Shown here piece after piece: positions 1-9,201 of a stretch of DNA of 64,000 nucleotides. The notes below the pieces were generated by a model, which was not told where the DNA came from, ran no database searches, and saw only the letters and a list, made by a program, of their open reading frames with translations. The stretch comes from Hyphococcus sp. (GTDB taxonomy: Bacteria > Pseudomonadota > Alphaproteobacteria > Caulobacterales > Parvularculaceae), in contig JANQJK010000012.1 of the NCBI GenBank assembly GCA_028281665.1, positions 1 through 64,000 on the forward strand. Direction: 5' to 3'. A program made the position numbers and the translations under genes. Position 1 is the stretch's first letter. Each line of letters opens with the position of its first letter.

Positions 1-96
<96 letters not shown>

Positions 97-307
97 TCAC
101 ATGCCGTCAAGCATATCAAAACTAAACAAGAAAACGCCATAGCCTCTGCATGGACGGATACGCAAGTCCCCTTTGGCCGCTCTCCCGCGAACCGGCGCGT
201 CTGGCTTTTTGATGCGAAAAAGACAGGTTGTTGACGGTTTTGAGAAAGACTTTTAGCGTTCGAATTCAAGAGGGTTTTTGTGTAGGAGTTACAGAATCCT
301 GGTGTGA

Positions 308-553
308 AAGGCGGTTCTATCACGCTTCAAGCTAAATCCTCCTGCGGACTGGAGCCACGCGCAAGTTAACGCGTATAGCTCAACCCATCGCCTGCCCGTC
401 CATCCCCTGATCAAGGAAAACTATTTCTCGATCGGCTGTATTCCCTGCACCGAACGCGCTGCCGACCCGGACGACGCCCGGTCCGGCAGATGGGCCGGAC
501 AAGCGAAAACAGAATGTGGAATTCATTTAAGCAAGCACAACAAACCTGAGTAA
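308..553 (+). pseudogene. cysH: 5'-truncated remnant of cysH (APS/PAPS reductase C-terminus)
   Basis: The open frame from 308 to the TAA at 551-553 reads as the last 81 residues of CysH. Seen in order are KLNPPADWSHAQV, the PVHPLIKENYFSIGC segment, CIPCTERA, DDARSGRW and finally KTECGIHLSK. The CxxC in SIGCIPC belongs to the 4Fe-4S cluster of APS-type reductases, and the ECGIHL Cys is the catalytic one. Immediately upstream (305-307) is an in-frame TGA; no start codon and no CysH-like N-terminal half are visible in any frame back to the sqdB-like gene. It is therefore a decayed fragment, not an expressed reductase. It may mark an old recombination point at the edge of the glycan region. Confidence 0.8.
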
Positions 554-620
554 CGCAGAGAGAACAGGGGCGATATTCGGAGGCTTGCGCGCTATCGGGG
601 TGCGCCGCAGGCGGGCGCAA

Positions 621-647
621 TTGACTAGCAGATGCGATATGCATAAT
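621..647 (+). promoter_or_regulatory. candidate promoter of the glycan operon
   Basis: TTGACT at 621-626 could be a -35 box. CATAAT at 642-647 could be the -10, but the 15-base spacing is short. A shifted reading, TAATAG at 644-649, gives 17 bases with a poorer -10. It lies about 43 bases before the TTG start at 690. This is a motif match only. Confidence 0.3.
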
Positions 648-689
648 AGCTGACCGCGCCGAAATCGGTCATTTCAGGTCAGGCATCCC

Positions 690-1631
690 TTGAAGATTCA
701 GTCGAAACATCAGGAACTTTCTCCCGTCACGACAGGCGGGCGGTCGTTCTTTTATTATACAACGAACAATGAAAAATCGTTTCAGCGATATCTGCGTCTT
801 GAGTTTTTTGAACGACAATTGGACGCCGGGAACGGGAAAGGCCTCGTAATATACGAGCATCCTGCGCGGTCAGTCGCCGGCGCGATTGTGGACGGTAACT
901 ATGACAATGCGCCGTTACAGGAATGGATTCGCGAGGCTGAAAAATCCTTAGCCGTCATTCGCCGATATCGGCGCAACATGCTTGTGATAGAGCGTGACGC
1001 AACTGACGAGCAATATTTTCGATCGGCGTTCAGTGCGGCGTTTTCGGGGCGCCAGCCACCGCAGGAATTGGCGTCGCGTTCGCCGGAGGCGCCTCCGCTC
1101 ATGCTCCTGATCGCCTTGTTTGCGGTCCGTCAGTATCAACCGGCGGCGCAACTGCTATTCGAGTTGGAGGCGAGTAGTGTGGCGCCGACGAACGAATTAC
1201 CGCTTGACGACACGCTCGGCATGGCCGCCAGAGAACTGCATGAGTTATCAAAGCGCGTGGACGAAATAGATGCTTCGTCAAAAGCGTTGCAGCAACAGCT
1301 GGCGACATCCGATGCGCAGATAAAACAGTTGCAAGCTGAAAACCGTCGCCTCACGCAAGAAAACGCTGCGCTGACCGAAGCGAGTCAAGCCTACGATAGA
1401 GAGGCGAGCGAGATTTTGCTGCGTCAGGTTCTCGATCTTGAGTCTAGTCTCAAACAGATGGACCACACGCGCCGCAGAGCTGAAGATCGCGCCAGGGACG
1501 CTGAAGGAGAGTATCAGAATGCGAAAAAGGAGGTCGCAGCATTAAAGACTGCGATCGATCGCATTCGTAAATCGACGTCATGGCGACTGACGGCGCCGGT
1601 TCGCGCAATAAAGAGCGTCTTTTCGCGCTAA
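690..1631 (+). CDS. hypothetical coiled-coil protein of a glycan cluster
   Basis: A 313-residue soluble protein with no signal peptide. Residues 1-165 form a mixed alpha/beta domain I cannot assign; its LVIYEHPARSVAGAI and RRNMLVIERDA stretches look like buried strands of a nucleotide-binding-type fold. Residues about 172-295 are a long heptad-rich coiled coil. The C-terminus, STSWRLTAPVRAIKSVF, is a tail often seen at the ends of glycosyltransferase-associated coiled-coil proteins. The start is TTG at 690; no upstream ATG is available. It is the first gene of a plus-strand operon with a methyltransferase-like protein and a sulfotransferase-like protein, so a scaffold or glycan-assembly role is inferred. 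No enzymatic function can be claimed. Confidence 0.7.
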   Translation: MKIQSKHQELSPVTTGGRSFFYYTTNNEKSFQRYLRLEFFERQLDAGNGKGLVIYEHPARSVAGAIVDGNYDNAPLQEWIREAEKSLAVIRRYRRNMLVIERDATDEQYFRSAFSAAFSGRQPPQELASRSPEAPPLMLLIALFAVRQYQPAAQLLFELEASSVAPTNELPLDDTLGMAARELHELSKRVDEIDASSKALQQQLATSDAQIKQLQAENRRLTQENAALTEASQAYDREASEILLRQVLDLESSLKQMDHTRRRAEDRARDAEGEYQNAKKEVAALKTAIDRIRKSTSWRLTAPVRAIKSVFSR

Positions 1632-1643
1632 GTCAGGACGGCG

Positions 1644-2684
1644 ATGAGCTTCATTGATCTTCTCAGGACGTTCGACGCCCAGGATACCATCGCGCATATC
1701 GGGCCGAGCGTATTGTACGAACGCTTCGGTTATTTTCGCGGTGTAGTGTCAAATGTCTGTATTGCAGAGCCGGATCCGGTTCGGGCAGCGGCTTTGCAAA
1801 AAAATATTCCGGCGGCGGATCGTGTTCGCCTGTTAGAGAACGCAGTGATATGCGAGGGAAGACGCCCCGAGTTGACGCGATACAATTTTGACGCGCTGAC
1901 TGCCATCGGCGAAACGGGGGCGTTGAAGTCGCTATTTCCGGGCTTGAGGGAAACGGAACGCGTGGCAATCGGCGCACTTTCGCCCGCCAGCTTCATTGAG
2001 AGATTGCCGCAGGATCACCGTGGCCGCGATCTCCTTATCATAGACTCGCTTGGTCAGGAATTTGACTTGTTAAAAGAATTCGATGCGTGCGACGCCTTGG
2101 TCAGGTTTTCCAGCGTAATTGTTCGCTTCACGAAATTGCCGACGGCCGCCGTTTCAGGTCAGTCGGATCAATTACACGACTGGCTTGGTGAGCGGCATTT
2201 CGACCGGTCTATTGTTATTGACGATGCTGATCCTGATCTGGCTGTTTGGCTTTTTCTCCGTAACCCGCTTGGTGAAGATCTTGTGGAACAACAAAATCTG
2301 GTAAAGACGTTGCAATCGGAAACGAAAACGCAACGAGACGCGCTTGAGAAAAGCGCCGCCATTGCTGAGAAAGCCGATTCCGATTTGCGCGTCGCATTGC
2401 GACTGCAAACCGTTGCGCACGATGACCTCAAGGATTTGCAGCGCAAATTTTCAACTCTTTACGCCGATAAGGAGCGCCAGGACAAACTGCTTCTTCAGGT
2501 TACCCGAAAACTCACCTATGCATCCAATCATCTTTACCGGTTGGCCGCCGAGGCGCCTGAGTTCGCGAGGCTCGTAGAGGACGTGTCTCTTGATGCGGGT
2601 GATGACCGTTATGGCGCCGCGGATATAGAGCCTGATAAATCCGATGGTCCCGAAATGGGCGATGAAGACAATCAAGGCCAATGA
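1644..2684 (+). CDS. FkbM-type methyltransferase-like protein with coiled-coil C-terminus
   Basis: 346 residues. The first about 200 residues follow the FkbM methyltransferase plan: a strand with IAHIGPSVL in place of the SAM-binding glycine loop, then [18 protein letters not shown], and LLIIDSLGQEFDLL matching the family's LlKIDvqGxE motif. The glycine loop is degenerate, so SAM binding may be lost. Residues about 215-300 are a coiled coil and the last 30 are acidic. It starts 12 bases after the first operon gene and overlaps the next by 4 bases (ATGA), suggesting translational coupling. The arrangement 'enzyme-like head plus coiled coil' repeats that of its upstream neighbour, so the two may assemble together. 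The substrate is unknown. Confidence 0.65.
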   Translation: MSFIDLLRTFDAQDTIAHIGPSVLYERFGYFRGVVSNVCIAEPDPVRAAALQKNIPAADRVRLLENAVICEGRRPELTRYNFDALTAIGETGALKSLFPGLRETERVAIGALSPASFIERLPQDHRGRDLLIIDSLGQEFDLLKEFDACDALVRFSSVIVRFTKLPTAAVSGQSDQLHDWLGERHFDRSIVIDDADPDLAVWLFLRNPLGEDLVEQQNLVKTLQSETKTQRDALEKSAAIAEKADSDLRVALRLQTVAHDDLKDLQRKFSTLYADKERQDKLLLQVTRKLTYASNHLYRLAAEAPEFARLVEDVSLDAGDDRYGAADIEPDKSDGPEMGDEDNQGQ

Positions 2685-3619
2685 AAAGCGAACGGAATTT
2701 GTTGTCCGTAATCGACGAAACACTGGCGCTGCTCGGTGAAATGCGCAGCAAGGCGGACGATGAGCCTTTAGAAACTGAGCCTCTGCCAAGTCTTTTGAAA
2801 CGTTGCGAAGACGCATGCGCCGCGCTCGATACGGCGAACCAGCCTCCGATTGGAATGATCCATCATTTTGCGTGCACCGGCGGGACGCTCCTGTCGCGTT
2901 GCATTGAGGCGATGCCAAATACTGTATTGCTGAGTGAAATCGATCCGCTTAGCCCAATCCCTTTGTGGGATGTAGATTTTGCGCCTTATGATTTACTTCG
3001 GCAGTCCCAGACCGGCATTCGCCCTATGGACGCCAGCGGAGTCATCGAGACTTTTCTCGCGAGTCTTACTGCGATGCTTGACTCTTACGCTCGCACAGGG
3101 CGAAGGCTTATCATACGTGACCATTCGCATTCTCACTTCTGTACAGAAATCAGTCCTGCCGAGAGGCCGACTATGCGCGATATCATTCAGAGTCGGTTTC
3201 CGGTGCGAGGCCTTGTTACAGTACGTCATCCCCTAGACTCGTTTCTGTCTCTTCGAAACAATGGCTGGGTTCATTTTGCGCCGGACACGCTGGATGAGTA
3301 TTGCCGCCGATATCTTCTCTTTCTCGACGCGTACGCGGATGCTCGAATTTTGCGCTATGAAGATTTCGTTGAGGCTCCGGATCGCGGCGTGCGCATGATG
3401 ACGGATGTGCTTGCGCTGCCCTACACAGACCATTGGCGCGACTTGCTCCCCGTGATTGAAGTTTCAGGCGACAGCGGTCGCAAAAGCGATGAGATTGCAC
3501 TGCGGCCGCGGCGCGAAGTGTCGGCGGACCTGCTTAATGATGAGAGTGATTGCTATGCGGCGCTTTGCGAAAGGCTCGACTACAGCCGAAAGGCTGATGC
3601 CGCTCCGATTCGCGCGTGA
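2681..3619 (+). CDS. sulfotransferase-like P-loop protein
   Basis: 312 residues. After a 55-residue helical N-terminus comes HFACTGGTLLSRCIEAMP (about 62-79), equivalent to the 5'-phosphosulfate loop of PAPS-dependent sulfotransferases. VTVRHPLDSFLSLRNNGW (about 180-197) matches the 3'-phosphate-binding Arg/Ser segment, and ILRYEDFVEAP follows as in the family. PAPS-dependent sulfation of a glycan or lipid is the usual role. The P-loop has Cys-Thr-Gly-Gly where PRSGT is common, so activity is not certain. The start overlaps the preceding stop by 4 bases. Its presence beside a sulfoquinovose-synthase-like gene suggests an acidic, sulfur-bearing surface polymer. Confidence 0.7.
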   Translation: MKSERNLLSVIDETLALLGEMRSKADDEPLETEPLPSLLKRCEDACAALDTANQPPIGMIHHFACTGGTLLSRCIEAMPNTVLLSEIDPLSPIPLWDVDFAPYDLLRQSQTGIRPMDASGVIETFLASLTAMLDSYARTGRRLIIRDHSHSHFCTEISPAERPTMRDIIQSRFPVRGLVTVRHPLDSFLSLRNNGWVHFAPDTLDEYCRRYLLFLDAYADARILRYEDFVEAPDRGVRMMTDVLALPYTDHWRDLLPVIEVSGDSGRKSDEIALRPRREVSADLLNDESDCYAALCERLDYSRKADAAPIRA

Positions 3620-3742
3620 CTGCCAATTTTCTCTGCGTGTCGAGCGTTGGGCCGCAGACGCGCGCCGGTACTTTATTTCACTTGTGTTTTATGGCTGTGG
3701 CGATTATCGAGTTGTGAATCACACCAACATAATGGCGATGAT

Positions 3743-4567
3743 ATGCACGCACATTTAAAGATTAATTTTCCACCGCGGTTTGCGGCCCGGTGGGGATACG
3801 AAAAACCAAATGCAGAATACATCGAGGAAATATTCAGGTCGAAACACGGCGAACAACTGACCTTTATTGAAATGATCGGGTCGTTTGGGGCGCACCTCAA
3901 CAACATACCGGCTCAGACGCCCAACGCCACAGAACCCAGATGGGTGCAAGACTGGTTTCCGCCATTAGACGGCATGAGCTCCTATGCGATGGCGGCTTCA
4001 AGGAAACCGAACACAATATTTGAGATTGGATCAGGGAATTCGACGAAGTTTTTTGCGCGCGCCATTCGCGACCACTCACTCAGTACAAAGATTATTTCAA
4101 TCGACCCGCAGCCGCGGGAGGAGATTGACCAGTTGTGTGCGGAGATTTATCGCGCGCCCCTGGAGGACTTGGCGCTGGAGGAGTTCAATCGCCTGGCGCC
4201 CGGCGACATCCTGTTCTTTGACGGCAGCCACCGCAGTTTTCAGAACTCAGACGTCAGTGTCTTCTTTATCGACGTGCTTCCCAGGCTCCCCGACGGCGTA
4301 ATCATCGGAATACACGACATCTTCTGGCCGCTCGACTATCCGGCGCGTTGGGTCGATCGTTACTATAATGAGCAATACCTGCTGGGCGCCTATATGTTGG
4401 CGTTCGGAAATCATTTTCCGCTCATCTTTTCGGTGTCATATGCGTTTCGGAATTGCATGCCGGAGATCGAAGCAGCGTTGCCGGACGAGCTTTTGACAAA
4501 GCTTCCCCCAATCAAGGGAGGATGTCTTTGGTTCGAGAAACGCTCGGTCGGTTCGCTCGCGCCCTGA
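3743..4567 (+). CDS. class I SAM-dependent methyltransferase
   Basis: 274 residues from the ATG at 3743. An in-frame TTG at 3647 would add 32 residues of unlikely composition, so I prefer 3743. The Rossmann core shows IFEIGSGNSTKFFARAI (motif I), KIISIDPQP (acidic residue at the end of strand 2) and DILFFDGSHRS with the following DGVIIGIHDIFWP, as in the class-24 methyltransferases that act on sugars or glycan precursors. It is the last gene of the plus-strand glycan operon and is convergent with the large glycosyltransferase, with 9 bases between the stops. Methylation of a sugar in the polymer made here is inferred. Confidence 0.75.
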   Translation: MHAHLKINFPPRFAARWGYEKPNAEYIEEIFRSKHGEQLTFIEMIGSFGAHLNNIPAQTPNATEPRWVQDWFPPLDGMSSYAMAASRKPNTIFEIGSGNSTKFFARAIRDHSLSTKIISIDPQPREEIDQLCAEIYRAPLEDLALEEFNRLAPGDILFFDGSHRSFQNSDVSVFFIDVLPRLPDGVIIGIHDIFWPLDYPARWVDRYYNEQYLLGAYMLAFGNHFPLIFSVSYAFRNCMPEIEAALPDELLTKLPPIKGGCLWFEKRSVGSLAP

Positions 4568-4576
4568 ACGGGTTAC

Positions 4577-7500
4577 TCACTTTTTGGAAATCGATTCATA
4601 TAGTGCGATATGCGCTTTCGCTGATCGATCCGGATCATTATAGCGGCGCGCGGCCGCGGAACAGCGTAGCGATCGAGCGAGCGTGTCCGTGGATCGAGGC
4701 TGATCCAGCGCCCACGCTAAACCTTCAGCAAAATCGCTAACGTCCTCGTAACGAGCGATATAGCCTGTATCGCGATGGGTCACGAGCTCCGGCACATTCC
4801 CGACCGAAAACCCGACGACGGGCGTGCCCGATAGAAGGGCTTCTGCGACGGTGAGCGGTGCGTTGTCCTCGCGTGAAGGAAATGCGTAAGCATCAGCGGC
4901 GGCATATATCAAAGACAGTTTTTGCTCATCCGACACATGACCCATTTCATGCGACCTGACGCCAATATCGAGGGCGCTCGAACCGAAAAACAGTCCCTCG
5001 ACATCGTCCGATCTCCCCGGCGCGGCAAGGCGCTCCATGCTGGCTGCAAGAATATCGCCGCCCTTGCGCGGATTCTTTATGTTTGCAGCACCGAAAACGA
5101 CAAGCTTCTTGTTCAGCGGCAGGCCGAGCTGCTGTCGCGCGGCGAGCTTATTGGTCGGCTGAAATCGGTCAACCGGCAGTGCGTTAGGGATTACATGGAT
5201 TGGCCGCCCACGGAACAAAGCGCTCTCGGCGGCGCGATCGGCCAGCCATTGCGACGGACAGACGATATGCAAGTTCTGAAGCTCGTCATAGGCGCGTTTT
5301 TTTACTTTCCAGTTCTCGTGGGCGAAATTGGAGCCGCCCAATAGCGGACAAGAGCGGCATTCGCGTTTGTAACCCTCGCAGCCCTCCGAATAATGACACC
5401 CGCCCGTAAATGCGTTCATATCGGCCAGTGTCCAGACCACAGGCTTGTCGCGCAGGTAGATTGGGGCTTTTTCGTAATCCATCATGCCGGCGATCCAGTG
5501 GAGATGGACGATGTCGGCGCTTTCGAAAACGGGCTCCATCTGATCAAAATCAACGATGGCGCCGGTTTTTGAAAACAGCTCGCGGGCCTGTAAAACCCGT
5601 GTGTCTTCCTCGGTCACCACGGCATGAGTTCGCCATGCTTTATTTAGCTCGGCGTCATCGCCGTCAGAAACGCCGAGCTTTCGAATAATCGGCGCCTGCC
5701 TGACATGAGGTTTGCTTGTCTTCTTAAATACACTGTAAATTTCGGCGTTGACCCCGTGGCGCCTCAGCGCCTCCACGCGTCGTTGGCTTCCCTGACCCGC
5801 GCCGCCAAAATCCCATAGAACGAACGTTGCAACTTCTAGATGGCCTGCCTGCGGCGCATTTCGTCCGTAATCGTCCGGCCGCTTTTCGCGGTGGCTGGGC
5901 GCCCTGGTCGAGGCGAATTTTGCCTCGCGCACCGCCGTATCAAAGATTGAACGCAATTGAGGGTCTCGTATCTCCTCCGACCCCGGATAGCCAGCCTGTT
6001 CCAAAGCACGACCTAACGCTTCGAAGAACTTCTCGGTTTCGGCGGGCGTCAATGTCTGAGAAAGGCGTTCGAAAAAGCTCTTACTCCAATAACTAAACAG
6101 TAGATTTTCGCCGATGCTTTTTTGGCCGACGTCAGTTAATAAATTCCATGCGCGCCGCCGCCATTCAAGAGCATCGAAAAACATGCGCGACGTAAACTTG
6201 TTCATCGCGCTGTCTGGATTTGCGCGGTAATGATACACGACGTTCGGGATAAGCGTAATTTTCGGCGCTGCACATATTGCGCGCGCCAGAAATAGACTGT
6301 CTTCGCCGACCCGCAAGTCCGTTGGATAAGGGTGCGCGCGGGCAAAGTCTGCGTCATAAAGGTATGTTGTATGTCCCTCGGTTGTGCGCAACAGCTCCGG
6401 CATTGCGGCGAGATTAACGTTCGGAATGATCTTGTCAGTCACGCCGCAGGGATAGTTTACGATTTCCTTGGTTAAGGCTTGGCCGTGAACACCCTGAGCA
6501 ATTTTGATTGCTCCCCTCACCATAGTGCTGCCAAGCCGTTCAGCTATGTCGAACAGTTTCTGTAGCGCGTCGGGGGGAAGAGTATCGTCGGCGTCGAGAA
6601 ACAGAACATATCGACCTCGCGCCGCGGCGACGCCTTTGTTTCGAGATGCGCCCGGTCCCAGGTTGTTTTGATTGATTACCGTTCTCAGGCGCGGGTCCCG
6701 GCGGCGGTATTCGTCAATAACCGTCTGTGTACCGTCTATCGCGCAATCATTAACGCAAATTACCTCAATCTCACGGAGCGTTTGGCCGAGGACGGAATCG
6801 AGCGTAGCGTGAATGTGGTTTTCCGATGCGTAAAACGGAATGATAACGCTAACCAGCGGGAACGTCAGGCGGTCAGCTGCGCCGATTGCGGACAAATCAA
6901 TATCTCGCCACTCCGGTCCGGCGTTGCGCTTGCGGTCTGCTAGCAGGGCGCGGCACGCTTTAACGAACTCAGGCTTGTCGGCGTGCGCAAGAGCGATGGC
7001 GATTATCCCGTGTGGGCCTGTGGCCCAGTTGTCCGCGAGCCGTTGCGTTTCGGATTCGTTCAGAAAGGGAAACTCGGCGGCTAGAAATTGCGCCGTCTCA
7101 AGCTGGAGCCTGGAGTTGTCAGTACTGGAAACGCCGGTTGTTCGGAAATTCAATAGGGGCCGCGCCAGTTCATAGTGTGTCGCGCCGGCCTTAAAAAGGC
7201 GACGCGTGAACTCAAGGTCTGCAATTATCCGATACTCGGTGTCGTAAGGGCCAAGTCGATTATATAAATCACTTGATATCAGCATTGTTTCATGCCGGAC
7301 GGACATGCGCAGATACTGTGAGGAGTCAAACGGCATCGACCGAAGGGGCTGAGTCGGAGCGCCGTTCCCATCGATCAACTGGGCCAGGGCCGAAACGAAA
7401 TCGCAGCCGCTGTAACCCCTCGCGTCCACAAGAGCCTTAACAGCGTCGGGCGTGTACCAGTCGTCGGAATTGAGAAACAGGATGTAGTCGCCCTGCGCCA

Positions 7501-7846
7501 GTTCAAGGCCCTTGTTCATGGCGTAATAGAGGCCGTCATCAGGCTCGGACACATAGTAATCAATGTCCGCTTCATATTTGCGTATTATGTCGAGTGTTGT
7601 ATCGCTCGAAGCGCCGTCAACGATTATGTATTCGATATTTCCATAAGTTTGTTCCCGTACGGAGCGGATGGTCTGTTCGATCGTTTGTGCGGAGTTCCAG
7701 CAGACCGTGACGATGGTGACAAGCGGCGCGTCGGGCGAGCTTTTCCGGACTGAGCCTTGCAGTCTGCGCCCGCCCTCGCTCTTTCGTCCCGCGGCTTTGT
7801 CGGGATATGTCACATACCGTCCGACAAATCCTTGCTTCTCGCGCAT
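4577..7846 (-). CDS. three-domain glycosyltransferase (GT2-GT2-GT4)
   Basis: About 1089 residues. The first GT2 domain opens with PLVTIVTVCWNSAQTIEQ and contains IVDGASSDTT and the DxD-like FLNSDDWYTP. A second GT2 follows about 290 residues later (LVSVIIPFYASENHIHAT, VNDCAIDGT, FLDADDTLPP). The last about 400 residues are a GT4-type GT-B fold with GGAGQGSQRRVEALRRHG and the donor-site segment REDNAPLTVAEALLSGTPV. Three sugar transfers could thus be made by one polypeptide. I place the start at the ATG at 7846, which has GGGGGAA 9 bases upstream; the ATG at 7873 has no ribosome site. It lies downstream of the epimerase on the same strand and is probably cotranscribed. Confidence 0.85.
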   Translation of the reverse strand: MREKQGFVGRYVTYPDKAAGRKSEGGRRLQGSVRKSSPDAPLVTIVTVCWNSAQTIEQTIRSVREQTYGNIEYIIVDGASSDTTLDIIRKYEADIDYYVSEPDDGLYYAMNKGLELAQGDYILFLNSDDWYTPDAVKALVDARGYSGCDFVSALAQLIDGNGAPTQPLRSMPFDSSQYLRMSVRHETMLISSDLYNRLGPYDTEYRIIADLEFTRRLFKAGATHYELARPLLNFRTTGVSSTDNSRLQLETAQFLAAEFPFLNESETQRLADNWATGPHGIIAIALAHADKPEFVKACRALLADRKRNAGPEWRDIDLSAIGAADRLTFPLVSVIIPFYASENHIHATLDSVLGQTLREIEVICVNDCAIDGTQTVIDEYRRRDPRLRTVINQNNLGPGASRNKGVAAARGRYVLFLDADDTLPPDALQKLFDIAERLGSTMVRGAIKIAQGVHGQALTKEIVNYPCGVTDKIIPNVNLAAMPELLRTTEGHTTYLYDADFARAHPYPTDLRVGEDSLFLARAICAAPKITLIPNVVYHYRANPDSAMNKFTSRMFFDALEWRRRAWNLLTDVGQKSIGENLLFSYWSKSFFERLSQTLTPAETEKFFEALGRALEQAGYPGSEEIRDPQLRSIFDTAVREAKFASTRAPSHREKRPDDYGRNAPQAGHLEVATFVLWDFGGAGQGSQRRVEALRRHGVNAEIYSVFKKTSKPHVRQAPIIRKLGVSDGDDAELNKAWRTHAVVTEEDTRVLQARELFSKTGAIVDFDQMEPVFESADIVHLHWIAGMMDYEKAPIYLRDKPVVWTLADMNAFTGGCHYSEGCEGYKRECRSCPLLGGSNFAHENWKVKKRAYDELQNLHIVCPSQWLADRAAESALFRGRPIHVIPNALPVDRFQPTNKLAARQQLGLPLNKKLVVFGAANIKNPRKGGDILAASMERLAAPGRSDDVEGLFFGSSALDIGVRSHEMGHVSDEQKLSLIYAAADAYAFPSREDNAPLTVAEALLSGTPVVGFSVGNVPELVTHRDTGYIARYEDVSDFAEGLAWALDQPRSTDTLARSLRCSAAARRYNDPDRSAKAHIALYESISKK

Positions 7847-7875
7847 ACCGTTCGTTCCCCCGTCTTCAAACATGC

Positions 7876-8826
7876 TCAGCCGCTGTCGGCATAATACGCA
7901 TGCGTCCGCTTGATCCCCTCTTCGAACGGCGTGATCGTATCTCCGAGGAGGACGCGGACGTCGGCGGGCGAGGCGATGACGTCGCGCGGTTCCGTTGCGA
8001 TCAGTTCTTTCGCTTCGATCTGTTGGTATCGAAGCGGCCGGTCGCCCGCCTTTTCGATCGCGGCGACAACATCCATCAGCGCCACGGACTGGCCGCTGCC
8101 CAGCATGTTGATCGGTTCGGTCGTCTCGCCCCGACGCGCCCGCTCCGCGAGCGTCGCGATGCCGCGCCCAACATCGCCGGCGTAAATAAAGTCGCGCGTC
8201 TGTTTGCCGTCGCCGTTTATCGTCACTTCGTCGCCTGCGATGGCGGCGCGCGTAAAGGCGTGGATTGCGCTTTTTTTGCGGTCGGAAAAACGTCCGAAGA
8301 CATTGGTCATGCGCACGATGGAGAAATCGCCGCCGCGCATTTTGACGAGCTTTTCAAGCACCATCTCTTCGGCGGCTTTTGTCGCGCCATAAAAATTCTT
8401 CGGACAGTAAGGCGATGCAACGCTCACCTCGAAGGTGCCGTCAAAAAGCGCGCCGGCCGTCGAAATCAGAATGAAGTGGTCCCCCGGCCGGACGTTTGTT
8501 TGTGCGAAACGGGAAGGTTCCGTGATGTTGGCGGCAATGAAATCCATCGGCCGGTCTTTCGACTCCGCGACGCGTGTCTCGCCAGCGAGGAAGACAAATG
8601 TGCGCGGTCCGTCACCAAGGCTATCCAAAAACGCGGTGGCGGAGGCGTTCTGATACGGCGCGATATGGCTCGGCGCGTCGACATCTTCATATCCCGGGCA
8701 GGCGTTCGAAAGGTCGTCGATGACGGCCGGGACGAGTTCGGAGAATGTCCGGTCGGACTCAATCGCTTCCAGGATATTGCGACCCACGAAACCGAAGCCG
8801 CCGACAAGCACTGTAGTTTGCGGCAT
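7876..8826 (-). CDS. NAD-dependent epimerase/dehydratase (extended SDR)
   Basis: 316 residues. The N-terminal VLVGGFGFVGRNILEAI has the GxxGxxG NAD-binding loop. ISTAGALFDG supplies the active-site Ser region, PKNFYGATKAAEE the YxxxK pair, and RMTNVFGR and RDFIYAGDVGRGI the usual sugar-nucleotide epimerase segments. It should epimerise or dehydrate an NDP-sugar for the glycosyltransferase that follows on the same strand. The exact substrate (for example UDP-galactose versus another hexose) cannot be read from the sequence. Confidence 0.88.
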   Translation of the reverse strand: MPQTTVLVGGFGFVGRNILEAIESDRTFSELVPAVIDDLSNACPGYEDVDAPSHIAPYQNASATAFLDSLGDGPRTFVFLAGETRVAESKDRPMDFIAANITEPSRFAQTNVRPGDHFILISTAGALFDGTFEVSVASPYCPKNFYGATKAAEEMVLEKLVKMRGGDFSIVRMTNVFGRFSDRKKSAIHAFTRAAIAGDEVTINGDGKQTRDFIYAGDVGRGIATLAERARRGETTEPINMLGSGQSVALMDVVAAIEKAGDRPLRYQQIEAKELIATEPRDVIASPADVRVLLGDTITPFEEGIKRTHAYYADSG

Positions 8827-9014
8827 TTCCCATTACCCCGCGTGACTGCGCATCGTTAGACGTCCCCCCGTAGCGCCAAAACGCTTATCGCTATAGCTGT
8901 CGCCTTGCAATGCCGGGTGCGCCAGGTCGCTCTGTGTCACTGTCGTCGCAATGGAAGATCGAATGTCGGACCGAAGCGCGCTGCGGCGCTTTGTAATCTG
9001 ATCCCGTAATCCGG

Positions 9015-9090
<76 letters not shown>

Positions 9091-9201
9091 GAAACTCGTT
9101 GATCCGGTTGGGACCGGATGCGCGGCCTTCAAGCCGCCGGAACGGGCGCTGGACGTTAGCCTCGCCATGCTGGCGGCGCAAGCGTCCATCAGTCGCCCGG
9201 A

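Noticed and set aside
7807-8859. Open frame opposite the NAD-dependent epimerase
   Set aside because: Antisense shadow; the minus-strand epimerase has full family motifs.
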